A stretch of DNA of 64,000 bases from Limnohabitans sp. MORI2 (GCF_027925025.1 NZ_AP027058.1:620001-684000); one strand, 5' to 3'; shown: positions 55,578-63,716, counted from the first letter of the stretch. The notes: generated from the sequence alone by a model not told the origin. Made by a program: numbers and translations.

Positions 55578-56183
55578 ATGAAGCGAATCGTTCTGGCCTC
55601 TAACAACCAAGGCAAGCTCGCCGAGCTGCAAGCCATGTTTGCGCCGCTGGGTGTCGAGCTGGTGCGCCAAGGTGATTTGCACATTGGCGAAGCCGAAGAG
55701 CCGTTTCACACCTTTGTTGAAAACGCCTTGGCCAAAGCCCGCCACGCCGCGCGTGAAAGCGGCTTGCCCGCCGTGGCCGATGATGCGGGCCTGTGTGTGG
55801 ACGCCTTTGGCGGCCTGCCCGGCGTGCAAACCGCCTACTACGCCACGCACTTTGGTTACGAAAAAAGCGACGACAACAATGTGCGTGCCTTGCTTGAGCA
55901 AATGGCCAACATTGACAACCGCCGCGCTGCGCTTGTGAGCACCCTCGTAGCCGTGCGCCACCCTGATGACCCCGAGCCACTCATTGCCGTGGGCCGTGCG
56001 GTGGGCGAAATCACCCGTGCGCCTGTGGGCAGCAACGGCTTTGGCTTTGACCCCATCATGTTCATCCCGCGCTTTGGCAAAACTTTTGCCGAGCTGCCCA
56101 TCGAGGTGAAAAACGCCAACAGCCATCGCGGTCAAGCCGCGCAGCAAATGTTGGCGCTCATGCGTGAGCATTGGTTTTCATGA
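55578..56183 (+). CDS. rdgB: XTP/dITP pyrophosphatase (RdgB/HAM1), 201 aa
   Basis: Ham1 fold: substrate-binding SNNQGKLAELQ at the start, catalytic ADDAGLCVDAFGG, and NGFGFDPIMF. It removes non-canonical purine triphosphates, keeping inosine and xanthosine out of DNA. I use the ATG at 55578, just after the rph stop; in-frame starts overlapping rph lack the family N-terminus. Overlaps hemW by ATGA. Confidence 0.96.
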   Translation: MKRIVLASNNQGKLAELQAMFAPLGVELVRQGDLHIGEAEEPFHTFVENALAKARHAARESGLPAVADDAGLCVDAFGGLPGVQTAYYATHFGYEKSDDNNVRALLEQMANIDNRRAALVSTLVAVRHPDDPEPLIAVGRAVGEITRAPVGSNGFGFDPIMFIPRFGKTFAELPIEVKNANSHRGQAAQQMLALMREHWFS

Positions 56184-57394
56184 CCCAAGACATCCAACAC
56201 CTCATGCGCCCCGGCACGCTCAGCTTGGGCAGCTTGCCGCCGCTCTCGCTGTACGTGCATTTGCCGTGGTGTTTGAAGAAGTGCCCGTACTGTGACTTCA
56301 ACTCGCACGAAGCCCAAAGCAGCGTGGGTGGCGAGTTGCCCGAGCAGCGCTACCTCGACGCCTTGTGTGCCGACCTTGAACACAGCCTGCCACTCATTTG
56401 GGGCCGAAGCGTGCACAGCATCTTCATTGGCGGTGGCACGCCCAGCTTGTTTTCGCCTGCGGCGATTGACCGCCTCATCAGCGACATGCGTGCACGTTTG
56501 CGCCTAGAAGCCGATTGCGAAATCACGCTGGAGGCCAACCCCGGCACCTTTGAAAAAGACCGCTTTCGCGCCTTTCGCAAAGCGGGCGTTACTCGCCTGT
56601 CGGTGGGGGTACAAAGCTTCAACGACCAACACTTGCAGGCGTTAGGCCGCGTACACAACCGCGCCCAAGCCATTGCCGCGGTCGAAGAAGCGCGTGACGC
56701 GTTTGACACCTTCAACCTCGACCTGATGTACGCCTTGCCCGGTCAAACGCTGGCGCAGTTGGACGAAGACCTTGATATGGCTTTGTCTTTGCAGCCCCCG
56801 CATTTGTCGGTGTATCACCTGACCATTGAGCCCAACACCGTGTTTGCCAAATTCCCGCCGCAAGTGCCGGAAGACGACGACGCCTACGCCATGCTCGACC
56901 GCATCACCGAGCGCACTGCCGCTGCGGGCCTGCACCGCTACGAAGTGTCGGCCTACTCCAAAGACAACCACCGCTGCTGGCACAACCTCAACTACTGGCA
57001 GTTTGGCGACTACCTAGGCATTGGTGCTGGCGCACATAGCAAACTCAGCTTTGCTCACCGCGTGCTGCGCCAAGTGCGCAACCGCGACCCGCGCCTATTC
57101 ATGGACCACGCGCTCGACACCAGCCGCGCAGACCGTGCCGTGGCCCAAAGCACCGAAGTGCCCCGCGCTGATTTGCCCTTTGAATTCATGCTCAACGCCT
57201 TGCGCTTGCGCCACGGTTTTTCGTTGGCCGACTTCACCGAACGCACTGGTCTGCCCGTGACCGCCATTCAGTCGGCACTGGCCGAGGCCGAAGCCAAAGG
57301 CTTTATCAACCGCGACTTTCAGCGCGTGGTGCCCACAGAGAGAGGCTTTGACTTCTTGAGCGATTTGCAATCTTTGTTTTTGTCTGAGGTCTGA
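56180..57394 (+). CDS. hemW: Heme chaperone HemW (radical SAM), 404 aa
   Basis: Radical-SAM cluster C-x3-C-x2-C in LPWCLKKCPYCDF, GGGTPSLF, and the HemW motif HNxxYW (HNLNYW) followed by YLGIGAGAHS. HemW binds heme and passes it to respiratory enzymes; it was formerly named as a coproporphyrinogen oxidase. The HNxxYW motif and the missing fourth N-terminal Cys favour HemW over HemN. Start overlaps the rdgB stop. Followed by tRNA-Ser. Confidence 0.95.
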   Translation: MTQDIQHLMRPGTLSLGSLPPLSLYVHLPWCLKKCPYCDFNSHEAQSSVGGELPEQRYLDALCADLEHSLPLIWGRSVHSIFIGGGTPSLFSPAAIDRLISDMRARLRLEADCEITLEANPGTFEKDRFRAFRKAGVTRLSVGVQSFNDQHLQALGRVHNRAQAIAAVEEARDAFDTFNLDLMYALPGQTLAQLDEDLDMALSLQPPHLSVYHLTIEPNTVFAKFPPQVPEDDDAYAMLDRITERTAAAGLHRYEVSAYSKDNHRCWHNLNYWQFGDYLGIGAGAHSKLSFAHRVLRQVRNRDPRLFMDHALDTSRADRAVAQSTEVPRADLPFEFMLNALRLRHGFSLADFTERTGLPVTAIQSALAEAEAKGFINRDFQRVVPTERGFDFLSDLQSLFLSEV

Positions 57395-57441
57395 AGCAAA
57401 AGCAGGCCAAAGACACATTACAATGTCGGCTGAATTCAACT

Positions 57442-57531
57442 GGAAGCGTGGCAGAGTGGTTGAATGCACCGGTCTTGAAAACCGGCGAAGGTGTGAGCCT
57501 TCCGTGAGTTCGAATCTCACCGCTTCCGCCA
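57442..57531 (+). tRNA. tRNA-Ser (anticodon UGA)
   Basis: 90-nt class II tRNA with a long variable arm and encoded CCA. Acceptor GGAAGCG/CGCTTCC, anticodon arm ACCGG-TCTTGAAAA-CCGG reading TGA, T arm GTGAG-TTCGAAT-CTCAC. A -10-like TACAAT lies about 20 bases upstream and a terminator just downstream. Confidence 0.95.
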
Positions 57532-57534
57532 GAC

Positions 57535-57566
57535 AAAAAACGCACCCTACGAGGTGCGTTTTTTCT
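57535..57566 (+). terminator. Intrinsic terminator of tRNA-Ser
   Basis: CGCACC (57541-57546), loop CTACGA, GGTGCG (57553-57558), with AAAAAA before and TTTTTT after, so the stem can extend to 12 pairs. Confidence 0.85.
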
Positions 57567-57586
57567 TTTTCCCTCCCACACTTCTC

Positions 57587-57623
57587 CTAAAGCTTGAACA
57601 TCGGCAACACATTGCCGCTTTAG
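57587..57623. repeat. Nested inverted repeat upstream of the sigma-54 promoter
   Basis: The inner perfect hairpin CGGCAA-CACA-TTGCCG (57602-57617) is enclosed by CTAAAGC (57587-57593) and GCTTTAG (57617-57623). No T-run follows. It lies immediately before the sigma-54-like promoter and could be a protein-binding site. Seen directly; role unknown. Confidence 0.5.
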
Positions 57624-57625
57624 CT

Positions 57626-57642
57626 TTGGCACGCCTTATGCA
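57626..57642 (+). promoter_or_regulatory. Sigma-54 (RpoN) type promoter
   Basis: TTGGCACG-CCTT-ATGCA compares with the consensus TTGGCACG-N4-TTGCA: one mismatch (A for the first T of TTGC). The -24 GG and -12 GC are separated by exactly 10 bases, as required. The start point would be near 57653, giving a leader of about 70 bases to the gene at 57723. An activator (enhancer-binding protein) would be needed; none is encoded nearby. Confidence 0.65.
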
Positions 57643-57653
57643 TATGTGCCAGA

Positions 57654-57670
57654 AATTGGACAACCCAATT
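57654..57670. repeat. Inverted repeat in the 5' leader of the gene at 57723
   Basis: AATTGG-ACAAC-CCAATT, perfect 6-base arms, 5-base spacer, at the predicted transcript start. It could be an operator or a 5'-end RNA hairpin. Confidence 0.45.
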
Positions 57671-57722
57671 ACCGCAACAAGGAACACACAGAAATGACCT
57701 GAACCTTTTGAAGGAGCTTGCT

Positions 57723-58109
57723 ATGGAATCCACAAGCATGATGCGTGTCAACGCCCACCCCGGCAGCTATGGTGGGCACGGCAGTACGCCGCAAGACCGG
57801 CAACACCAACGACGTCAAAAAATACTGGCGCTGTTTGATGCGGTCGAGCACGGCCACTTAGACGCTTCCAAGCTCGCCCTCAAGGTGTTGATGAATTTCG
57901 ACCACGCGCTCAGCACCGATGCGCAGTTTGTGCGTCTGTCCAAAGCGCTAGACGCGGGCAGTGTGTATGTGGCGCAGCAAGTTGTGCGCGAGATGAAGAC
58001 CAAGTTCATCAATGCCCTACCGTTGTCGACTCATGCGGTGCCTGTGCCGCATCCTGCATCGCGGCATCATCAACCGGATGGCATGCATTTTGTGGATACG
58101 CGGGCTTGA
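57723..58109 (+). CDS. Hypothetical protein behind a sigma-54-type promoter, 128 aa
   Basis: AAGGAG lies 6 bases before the ATG at 57723, supporting this start; an in-frame TTG at 57708 would place the ribosome site inside the gene. The N-terminus is polar and Gly/His-rich (NAHPGSYGGHGSTPQDRQHQ); the middle (about 30-95) looks helical (KILALFDAVEHGHLDASKLALKVLMNF); the tail is Pro/His-rich. No signal peptide or membrane segment. I do not recognise it. It converges on the repeat-protein gene with 11 bases between. Confidence 0.7.
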   Translation: MESTSMMRVNAHPGSYGGHGSTPQDRQHQRRQKILALFDAVEHGHLDASKLALKVLMNFDHALSTDAQFVRLSKALDAGSVYVAQQVVREMKTKFINALPLSTHAVPVPHPASRHHQPDGMHFVDTRA

Positions 58110-58120
58110 GGGTTTGTATT

Positions 58121-58591
58121 TCAGCGCGTCTTGGCCCTGCAGGCCGCTTGCATATCGCGGTCACGAATAAAGCCGCATTGGCTGCTGCCCCCGCCGGTTT
58201 CAGCCCGACACATGGCTTGTAGGTCGCTGTCGCGGATGAAGCCGCACTGGCTCGTTCCGCCGCCCGATGTGGCACGGCAATAGGCTTGCTTGTCTGGGTT
58301 TTGAATGAAGCCGCATTGGCTTGAGCTGCCATGCGTGTTGGCGCGGCAAGCAGCTTGCATGTCGTGGTCACGGATGAAGCCGCACTGGCTGCTGCCACCC
58401 CCTGTTTCAGCACGGCAACGTGCTTGTAGATCTGGCTCGCGAATAAACCCACAGTGGCTAGACCCACCGCCGCCGATGGCGCGGCAATAGGCTTGGCGGT
58501 CGGGGTTTTGAATAAAACCGCAGTCGGCTTGTTGGGCAAGTGCTGGCAAGTTGACCAGCACCCAAGCCAAGAATAGGCCAAGAAATTTCAC
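58121..58591 (-). CDS. Secreted Cys-repeat protein, six 23-residue units, 156 aa
   Basis: A signal peptide (MKFLGLFLAWVLVNLPALAQ when read from GTG 58591) leads into six tandem units of about 23 residues with consensus CGFI-x4-D-x-QA-x-CRA-x-x-GGGSSQ; the last is cut short (18 residues). Every unit has two Cys twelve residues apart, which could pair as disulfides in the periplasm. Units 1-3 and 4-6 match in order (NPD..QAYC, x-x-DLQA, D-x-DMQAAC), so a three-unit block was duplicated. GTG 58591 lies one base after the PilZ stop, suggesting coupling; a longer in-frame ATG start is possible. Family not recognised. Confidence 0.72.
   Translation of the reverse strand: MKFLGLFLAWVLVNLPALAQQADCGFIQNPDRQAYCRAIGGGGSSHCGFIREPDLQARCRAETGGGSSQCGFIRDHDMQAACRANTHGSSSQCGFIQNPDKQAYCRATSGGGTSQCGFIRDSDLQAMCRAETGGGSSQCGFIRDRDMQAACRAKTR
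58124..58522 (-). repeat. Six tandem 69-bp coding repeats
   Basis: The DNA encoding the CGFI...CRA units repeats every 69 bases, with a 207-base higher-order period. Copies differ at many sites, so this is an old protein-coding repeat under selection rather than a recent satellite. Confidence 0.85.
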
Positions 58592-58592
58592 G

Positions 58593-59276
58593 TCAATGCG
58601 CACGTTGCTGCAACTCATGCACCAACAGCACCACACGCGCATCGGGCTGGTCAAAGCGAATGCCGTGTTGGTATTCGGGTTGGGCACTAGCTTGGTTCGC
58701 TTTGTGAACGAGTTCGACGTTTTGAATGGTGCCCATCATTTCGGCGTGTTCAGATTTGCCGGTGGATTGCAGGTCAAAGCGCAGACCGAGTTTGATGCGG
58801 CTTTCTACATCGCCCAGCTTGTGCGGCCCTACCACCGATGTGCCGCCACCGCTGATGTCGTGCAGATGAAAGTCACCTAGGTTGTGGCCAGATGTCGATT
58901 CCAAAATTTCGACAGGCAGGGAGGTGCGCACACGCAGGTGGGCGCGCATGGGGCTTTCTAGGATGTCTTCTGGGAAGCTCATCAACATGAAGTTGCGTGG
59001 GTTGAGCAGCATGGTGTTGATGCGGCTCTTGAACGTAAAGATGGACAAGCCCGAGAACAATCGCACTTCCACATTCATGCCTTCGCGCAGGTGGACGATC
59101 CAGCCGTCCTCTTGCGGAATACGAAGCATTAAAAACTCGTTTTCCACCCAACCAATGACACTGGTGTAGTGCTTGTGGGCAGTGGCCGTGTCTTGAATCA
59201 GCTGAACCCGCTGACCCACTTGCAAGTTCATATCGGCGAATTTTGCTTTTTTAGGGGCTTGCTCGTGATTTGACAT
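58593..59276 (-). CDS. PilZ-domain c-di-GMP-binding protein (YcgR-like), 227 aa
   Basis: An N-terminal YcgR-type beta-barrel (about 17-105) is followed by a PilZ domain with both c-di-GMP motifs intact: RxxxR at residues 111-115 (RAHLR) and D-x-S-x-x-G at 140-145 (DISGGG). It is a receptor that would change partner activity when c-di-GMP is high: flagellar brake in YcgR, or polysaccharide synthesis control. With the neighbouring GGDEF, EAL and glycosyltransferase genes, the second is as likely. Upstream partner of the repeat-protein gene. Confidence 0.9.
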   Translation of the reverse strand: MSNHEQAPKKAKFADMNLQVGQRVQLIQDTATAHKHYTSVIGWVENEFLMLRIPQEDGWIVHLREGMNVEVRLFSGLSIFTFKSRINTMLLNPRNFMLMSFPEDILESPMRAHLRVRTSLPVEILESTSGHNLGDFHLHDISGGGTSVVGPHKLGDVESRIKLGLRFDLQSTGKSEHAEMMGTIQNVELVHKANQASAQPEYQHGIRFDQPDARVVLLVHELQQRAH

Positions 59277-59282
59277 TTGGGC

Positions 59283-59311
59283 TTGTTAGTTTGTGTTTCA
59301 ATTCTTATCAT
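59283..59311 (+). promoter_or_regulatory. Probable sigma-70 promoter of the GGDEF gene
   Basis: TTGTTA (59283-59288) and TATCAT (59306-59311) with a 17-base spacer. It starts transcription near 59318, which supports the ATG at 59340 over the upstream TTG at 59277. Confidence 0.55.
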
Positions 59312-59339
59312 AAAGACTGATGCCTTCGATGAGAATTTT

Positions 59340-60476
59340 ATGATTGCCAGAGTTGTTTCTTATCCCATGCACGCTCTGAAATGGATCGCATTTGGCTCGG
59401 TTCAATTTTCAGAACAAGAAGAATATTTAGAGTTCCGTTACAAGTTTCTGATCGTGCTGATGCTCACCGCAGCGGCTTTGACGGGCTTGTTCATTTTGGG
59501 TTTGGTTAGCCAAATCAACCTCATTGGTTGGGCGCATGGCCGCATGATGATCACTTTTGTCACGGGTACGGTGGTGCTGTGGTTGTTGCTGCGCGGTTCA
59601 CCCAAACGCTTCAAAACCATCGGCTGGACCTATGAGGTGTTGAGCCTGTTGGAAAGCGCTTCCGCTTTGATGTATGTGCCTGTGGATGAGCTGCGTGTGT
59701 TGTGGTTCTACACCAATATTCCCTGCGTGTTCATTTTGCTGGGGCAGCGTCCAGGTTGGGCAGTGACGGTGTTCACGATGGTGGGTTTTGTGGTGGGCAA
59801 CAGCTATCTTGAGAAACCGTACTCAACCAGCGCCATTGCCACGGGTGTGTTGGCCATGGTGTATTTGGGCGTGTCGTTCCATGCTTATGTGGACCGCTCG
59901 ATTTCGTACTTCAAACGCATGCGCGACTACAACGCGCAGCTGCACGACTTGGCCAGCCATGATCCGCTCACGCGCGTGTTCAACGCAGGTGCCTACTACC
60001 GCGCATGCGATCAGCAAATTCATACCAGTCAACGGAGCACCCAGCCATTCGCGGTGCTGTTCATTGACCTAGACCATTTCAAATCTATCAACGACACCTA
60101 TGGCCATGCCGTAGGCGACGATGTGTTGCGTACTGTGGCGCAGACTCTGCGTGCAACGGTGCGCCGCAGTGACATCGTGGGGCGCATTGGGGGCGAAGAG
60201 TTTTCAGTGTTTTTGCCCAACACGCAATTGCAAGGCGCTCAACAGTTGGCTGAAACCTTGCGTGTCGCGATTGAGTCGATTCACATCGAGGTGGATGGCG
60301 TGCGCTTGAAAATCACCGCCAGCATTGGCGTGGCTGCAAAGCGTTTTGATCAAGAAACCATGCAGGCAATTCAACAGCACGCCGATCAAGCCATGTACGA
60401 AGCCAAGCGCGGCGGACGCAACCGTGTGTCGACGTTTGACTCAGATGGTGACAGTTTGGCTTTGCCTGCTACCTAA
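59340..60476 (+). CDS. Membrane diguanylate cyclase (GGDEF), 378 aa
   Basis: The N-terminal half has about six hydrophobic segments (residues about 35-200) forming an unnamed membrane sensor. A GGDEF domain follows: LASHDPLTRVFN, LFIDLDHFKSIND, and the active site GGEEF (about residue 284). An intact product-inhibition site RRSD lies five residues before it. It makes c-di-GMP from two GTP. I chose ATG 59340 for position after the likely promoter. It is divergent from the PilZ gene and converges on the barrel gene of the EPS operon, so it probably supplies local c-di-GMP. Confidence 0.92.
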   Translation: MIARVVSYPMHALKWIAFGSVQFSEQEEYLEFRYKFLIVLMLTAAALTGLFILGLVSQINLIGWAHGRMMITFVTGTVVLWLLLRGSPKRFKTIGWTYEVLSLLESASALMYVPVDELRVLWFYTNIPCVFILLGQRPGWAVTVFTMVGFVVGNSYLEKPYSTSAIATGVLAMVYLGVSFHAYVDRSISYFKRMRDYNAQLHDLASHDPLTRVFNAGAYYRACDQQIHTSQRSTQPFAVLFIDLDHFKSINDTYGHAVGDDVLRTVAQTLRATVRRSDIVGRIGGEEFSVFLPNTQLQGAQQLAETLRVAIESIHIEVDGVRLKITASIGVAAKRFDQETMQAIQQHADQAMYEAKRGGRNRVSTFDSDGDSLALPAT

Positions 60477-60499
60477 GTTGCGTTAGTGGATCGGTTAGC

Positions 60500-61453
60500 T
60501 TACCGACCGAGTGGCCAAATCCACTGCGCATCGAGATAGCGGTACACGTAGCCAGTGTTGCCGCTGTATAGCCCCGATGTTTCGCTGCGGCCTACACGCA
60601 GTTTGAAATACGAGCTACCCCGCACTGGGCTGGTGAGTTGCAATTCGGCCAAGCGTGCGGGCGTGCTGCCATCGTTGTTGACGGTTTGGCGACCTTCGCC
60701 TAAGCGGGCGTACCACTGCCAGCCGTCGTAGCGGCGACGCCAGCCAATCAGGCCCATGGATTCATTCAAACGGTCGGGGTTGAAGTAGTTGCCGCTGGCT
60801 GCACCATTAGCGTCGCCCAGCTGATGTTTGTAGGCCCATTGCAGGGTGATGCCTTGATCAGGCCAAGCGTCCCACACGGCGCGAGCGCGTTGTTGCTGGC
60901 GATCTTGACCATCTGAAAAATGGGTTTGCGCGAGCGAGCCCACCACGGTCACGCGTGGGTGCACTTGGTAGTCCACATTGCCACCCACCAGATCGTAGTG
61001 AATGCCTTGCTGCAAGGCGTTCATGGATTCCACCCAGTCGCGACTCGCAAACACTCCCCAATGCAGTTGCGCGTTGTAGGCGCGGTTGTAGTTCCACTCG
61101 CCAATCGCAGTCGTTTTGTCAGGGCCTTGGTTGACGCCCACTTTCAAGCTGTAGCCCATGCCGGTGAGGGCGTCCAAGTCTTGGGCGGTGTAGTTCACGC
61201 CGTGGCCGCTGAGGCTGTTGCCGTTTTGTCGATAGCGTTGTTCTTGCCACTCCACGCCTTGCCATTTGAGCCCGTTGCTGTAGCTGGGCAGCGCAGAAGC
61301 AAAGGCTTTGTGAATGGTCAAACCATCGCTGTCGCTTGATTGGCTCCAAGCAGGCGACACAGCCCATGCAGGTTCGGCAGCAAAGGTAGAGGTGGTCATG
61401 CCCATGGCGGCGGTGGTACACAGGGCTGCCACGGCCTTGATCTTCAATGTCAT
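60500..61453 (-). CDS. Outer-membrane beta-barrel protein of the EPS operon (PgaA/YaiO-like), 317 aa
   Basis: Signal peptide (MTLKIKAVAALCTTAAMGMT, cut near FAA) then amphipathic strands with many Trp/Tyr ends (NAQLHWGVFASRDWV, ITLQWAYKHQLGD, GWQWYARLGEGRQ, YLDAQWIWPLGR). A YFNPDRL element recalls the barrel of PgaA-type exporters, though no TPR domain is present; YaiO-type barrels are another option. Its ATG (61453) overlaps the glycosyltransferase stop by 4 bases, so the pair likely makes and exports one glycan. Confidence 0.7.
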   Translation of the reverse strand: MTLKIKAVAALCTTAAMGMTTSTFAAEPAWAVSPAWSQSSDSDGLTIHKAFASALPSYSNGLKWQGVEWQEQRYRQNGNSLSGHGVNYTAQDLDALTGMGYSLKVGVNQGPDKTTAIGEWNYNRAYNAQLHWGVFASRDWVESMNALQQGIHYDLVGGNVDYQVHPRVTVVGSLAQTHFSDGQDRQQQRARAVWDAWPDQGITLQWAYKHQLGDANGAASGNYFNPDRLNESMGLIGWRRRYDGWQWYARLGEGRQTVNNDGSTPARLAELQLTSPVRGSSYFKLRVGRSETSGLYSGNTGYVYRYLDAQWIWPLGR

Positions 61454-62754
61454 TTCGTTCCCCATGTTTTGCGCAAGTTCAACACTTCGCTGATGTAGCC
61501 CCACACGCACGCGGGTTGCAAGATGATGCTGTAGACCAAGGTGTACGACAGCAGGCCCAAGCGATTGCGGCGCACTTTCAGGCCCACTTCGTCAAACGTC
61601 GCTTTGCTGCGTGCATACATGAGCGAGTTCATCAAAAAGCTGATGGGCAACAAGGCCAAGGTCATGGGGCCCACGATCCAGAAGTGGCCAAACATGGCCA
61701 GCACCAAGCCTGGAATAAAACCCAAGCTGTAGGCCAAGTCCATGAATGGAAACAGCGTGTTCCACCAGATGTAAAACACGGGCATGCGGCGTTGCAGCAA
61801 GATGTCGGGCGTCATCTTGAACGCTTCAATCAAGCCTCGCGACCAACGCTGGCGCTGACGAATGAACTGCGTCAAGTTGTCGGGGCAGCGGGTGAGTGCA
61901 ATCGCGTTTTCGGCGTGGCCCACGCGGTAGCCCGCACGCAAAATTTTCCAGGTCAGCACAATGTCTTCGCCCACGGTGTGCGGCCAGCCGCCCACTTCGA
62001 CCAAGGTTTCTCGGTCGTACAGCGAGAACGCGCCTTGCGCCACCAGCGTGCCTTGAAACAACGACTGAATGCGCTTGATGGCGGCAATGCCCAAGAAGTA
62101 GTCCCACTCTTGCGCTTTGGTCAGCCAGTTTTGGCGCGAGTTGCGAATCAAAATTGCACCGGCCACCGCGCGTGTGTTGGGCGGGTCAGCCAAGCGTCGG
62201 CCCACCAAGTTTTGAATGCCGTCTTTCCAAATCCAGCAATCGGCATCGACCGTGATGACGTAGGGGGTGTTGCACTGCGCCAAGCCTTGGTTGAGTGCGT
62301 TGGCTTTGCCTGCGTTTTGTTTGAGGTCTATGAGGTTGAGGTTGGGGTATTCAAACAACAGATCGCGCACGATGCCTGCGGTGTTGTCTGCCGAACCATC
62401 GTTGATGACCGTGACGTGCAGCGCGCCAGGGTAAGTTTGGCGCATGAGGCTGCGCACGGTGTCTTCGATGGACTCTGCTTCGTTGTACGCCGCCACCAGC
62501 ACGGTGACACTGGGGTAATGGTCGTGCAGCGGCACGCGTGGACGTTTGTCGAGCGCCAAAGCCACCATGATGAAAGCATTCATGAAGCCGGGAATGATGG
62601 CGATGAAGCCAATCAAAAACGCAGCAATAGCCGGTGCGGTGTGATGGCTGAGTTGCTCATACCAAGGAATGGAAAGCCAAATAGACAGCAGCATCCACGC
62701 GGTGGACACGGCAACGGTGATGATGAATTTCCAACGAATCGTGATGTAGGGCAT
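61450..62754 (-). CDS. Membrane family-2 glycosyltransferase (PgaC/BcsA-like), 434 aa
   Basis: Two N-terminal membrane segments (about 10-30 and 42-66), a GT2 catalytic domain, then three or four C-terminal segments. Processive-synthase residues are present: NDGS (D119), DAD (170-172), GED (262-264), and QRQRW (300-304). The layout matches poly-beta-1,6-GlcNAc, cellulose and hyaluronan type synthases; no PilZ domain is fused. Between the EAL gene (0-base gap) and the outer-membrane barrel (4-base overlap). Product not predictable. Confidence 0.9.
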   Translation of the reverse strand: MPYITIRWKFIITVAVSTAWMLLSIWLSIPWYEQLSHHTAPAIAAFLIGFIAIIPGFMNAFIMVALALDKRPRVPLHDHYPSVTVLVAAYNEAESIEDTVRSLMRQTYPGALHVTVINDGSADNTAGIVRDLLFEYPNLNLIDLKQNAGKANALNQGLAQCNTPYVITVDADCWIWKDGIQNLVGRRLADPPNTRAVAGAILIRNSRQNWLTKAQEWDYFLGIAAIKRIQSLFQGTLVAQGAFSLYDRETLVEVGGWPHTVGEDIVLTWKILRAGYRVGHAENAIALTRCPDNLTQFIRQRQRWSRGLIEAFKMTPDILLQRRMPVFYIWWNTLFPFMDLAYSLGFIPGLVLAMFGHFWIVGPMTLALLPISFLMNSLMYARSKATFDEVGLKVRRNRLGLLSYTLVYSIILQPACVWGYISEVLNLRKTWGTK

Positions 62755-63549
62755 TCAAGGGGCGGGCGCGTGGCTGGCGATGAGCCAATGCGCCAAGGGC
62801 TGAGGTTGAGAGAAATAAAAACCTTGCACCAAGCGGCAGTTCAAGCCCTGCAAGGCTTGGCACTGCTCGGCGGTTTCAACGCCTTCGGCAATCAGCTCAA
62901 TGCCAAATTCGTCAGCAAAGGCAATCGCGGCTTTGACGATGGCGTGCACCATGGGGTGATCCATTTGTTGCGCAAACTGTTTGTCGAGTTTGATGACATC
63001 AAAGGGCAGCATGTGCAAACGGCTCAAGCTCGATTGCCCCGAACCAAAGTCGTCCATGACGATGCGCACGCCGCGCTTGCGTAGGGCGTGCAAACCATCA
63101 ATCACGGTTTGTGAGATGCGCTGAAAGTAGGTTTCGGTGATTTCAAAATCCAAACGTGTGATGGTGGCGGGTGGCAGCGCGTCGAGCCAGCCGTTGATGA
63201 AGGATGAAAAATCCAGCGCAGTGATGTGTCGGATCGACAAATTCACACTCACACGAATATCGGGGTGGGCGGCGAGAAGTTGTGGCAAGTCACGCGCCAC
63301 TTGCTGAAAAACCAAACGCTCCAGCGGTGCAATCAACCCAATGTGTTCGGCCACAGGAATGAATTGATCGGGCGTCACTTCGCCCCAAGGCCCAGGCGCA
63401 ATGCGGCACAGCGCTTCCACGCCCACGAGCTTGTGCGAGGGCAAAGCGTTTTGACCTTGGTAGACCAGGTCAATGTGTTGTTGTTCGATCGCGGACAAAA
63501 GCGCCTGCTTGATGTGGGGGAGGCGACTTGTCAAAACATCGGGTTCCAT
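62755..63549 (-). CDS. EAL-domain c-di-GMP phosphodiesterase, 264 aa
   Basis: A stand-alone EAL domain with E45-A46-L47 (VGVEALCRI), SVNLS, FEITET, DDFGSGQSSL, KLDKQF and AEGVET, so all metal and catalytic positions look intact. It hydrolyses c-di-GMP to pGpG. No sensor or membrane part. First gene of the EAL-glycosyltransferase-barrel operon; its job would be to lower the signal near the synthase. Confidence 0.92.
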   Translation of the reverse strand: MEPDVLTSRLPHIKQALLSAIEQQHIDLVYQGQNALPSHKLVGVEALCRIAPGPWGEVTPDQFIPVAEHIGLIAPLERLVFQQVARDLPQLLAAHPDIRVSVNLSIRHITALDFSSFINGWLDALPPATITRLDFEITETYFQRISQTVIDGLHALRKRGVRIVMDDFGSGQSSLSRLHMLPFDVIKLDKQFAQQMDHPMVHAIVKAAIAFADEFGIELIAEGVETAEQCQALQGLNCRLVQGFYFSQPQPLAHWLIASHAPAP

Positions 63550-63584
63550 GCGGTGATTTTCCTATTCAATGTGGTGCATTTCGG

Positions 63585-63600
63585 TTCAAGCTGTCTTGAA
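63585..63600. promoter_or_regulatory. Inverted repeat upstream of the EAL operon
   Basis: TTCAAG-CTGT-CTTGAA, perfect 6-base arms, 36 bases before the EAL start codon and 117 before the gene at 63717. A possible operator for the divergent region; no factor is identified. Confidence 0.35.
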
Positions 63601-63716
63601 TTGCATAAAAACACGCGATGCGAATTGGCGTTGAGTTCTATCGTTTTAATTTTGAAGAATTTTTGTTGTATCAGTGTCTTGATAATGAGCATGCAAACAG
63701 ACAGAGAGGTTGGCAC

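Noticed and set aside
58124..58522. Tandem repeats that could suggest a CRISPR array
   Set aside because: The period is an exact multiple of three, copies differ throughout, there are no unique spacers, and the reading frame encodes an ordered protein repeat.
61447..63084. Long open frame (545 codons) on the plus strand opposite the glycosyltransferase and EAL genes
   Set aside because: It is antisense to two clear protein families, has a His/Gln/Gly-rich composition with no domain, and no ribosome site; it arises from codon bias of the real genes.
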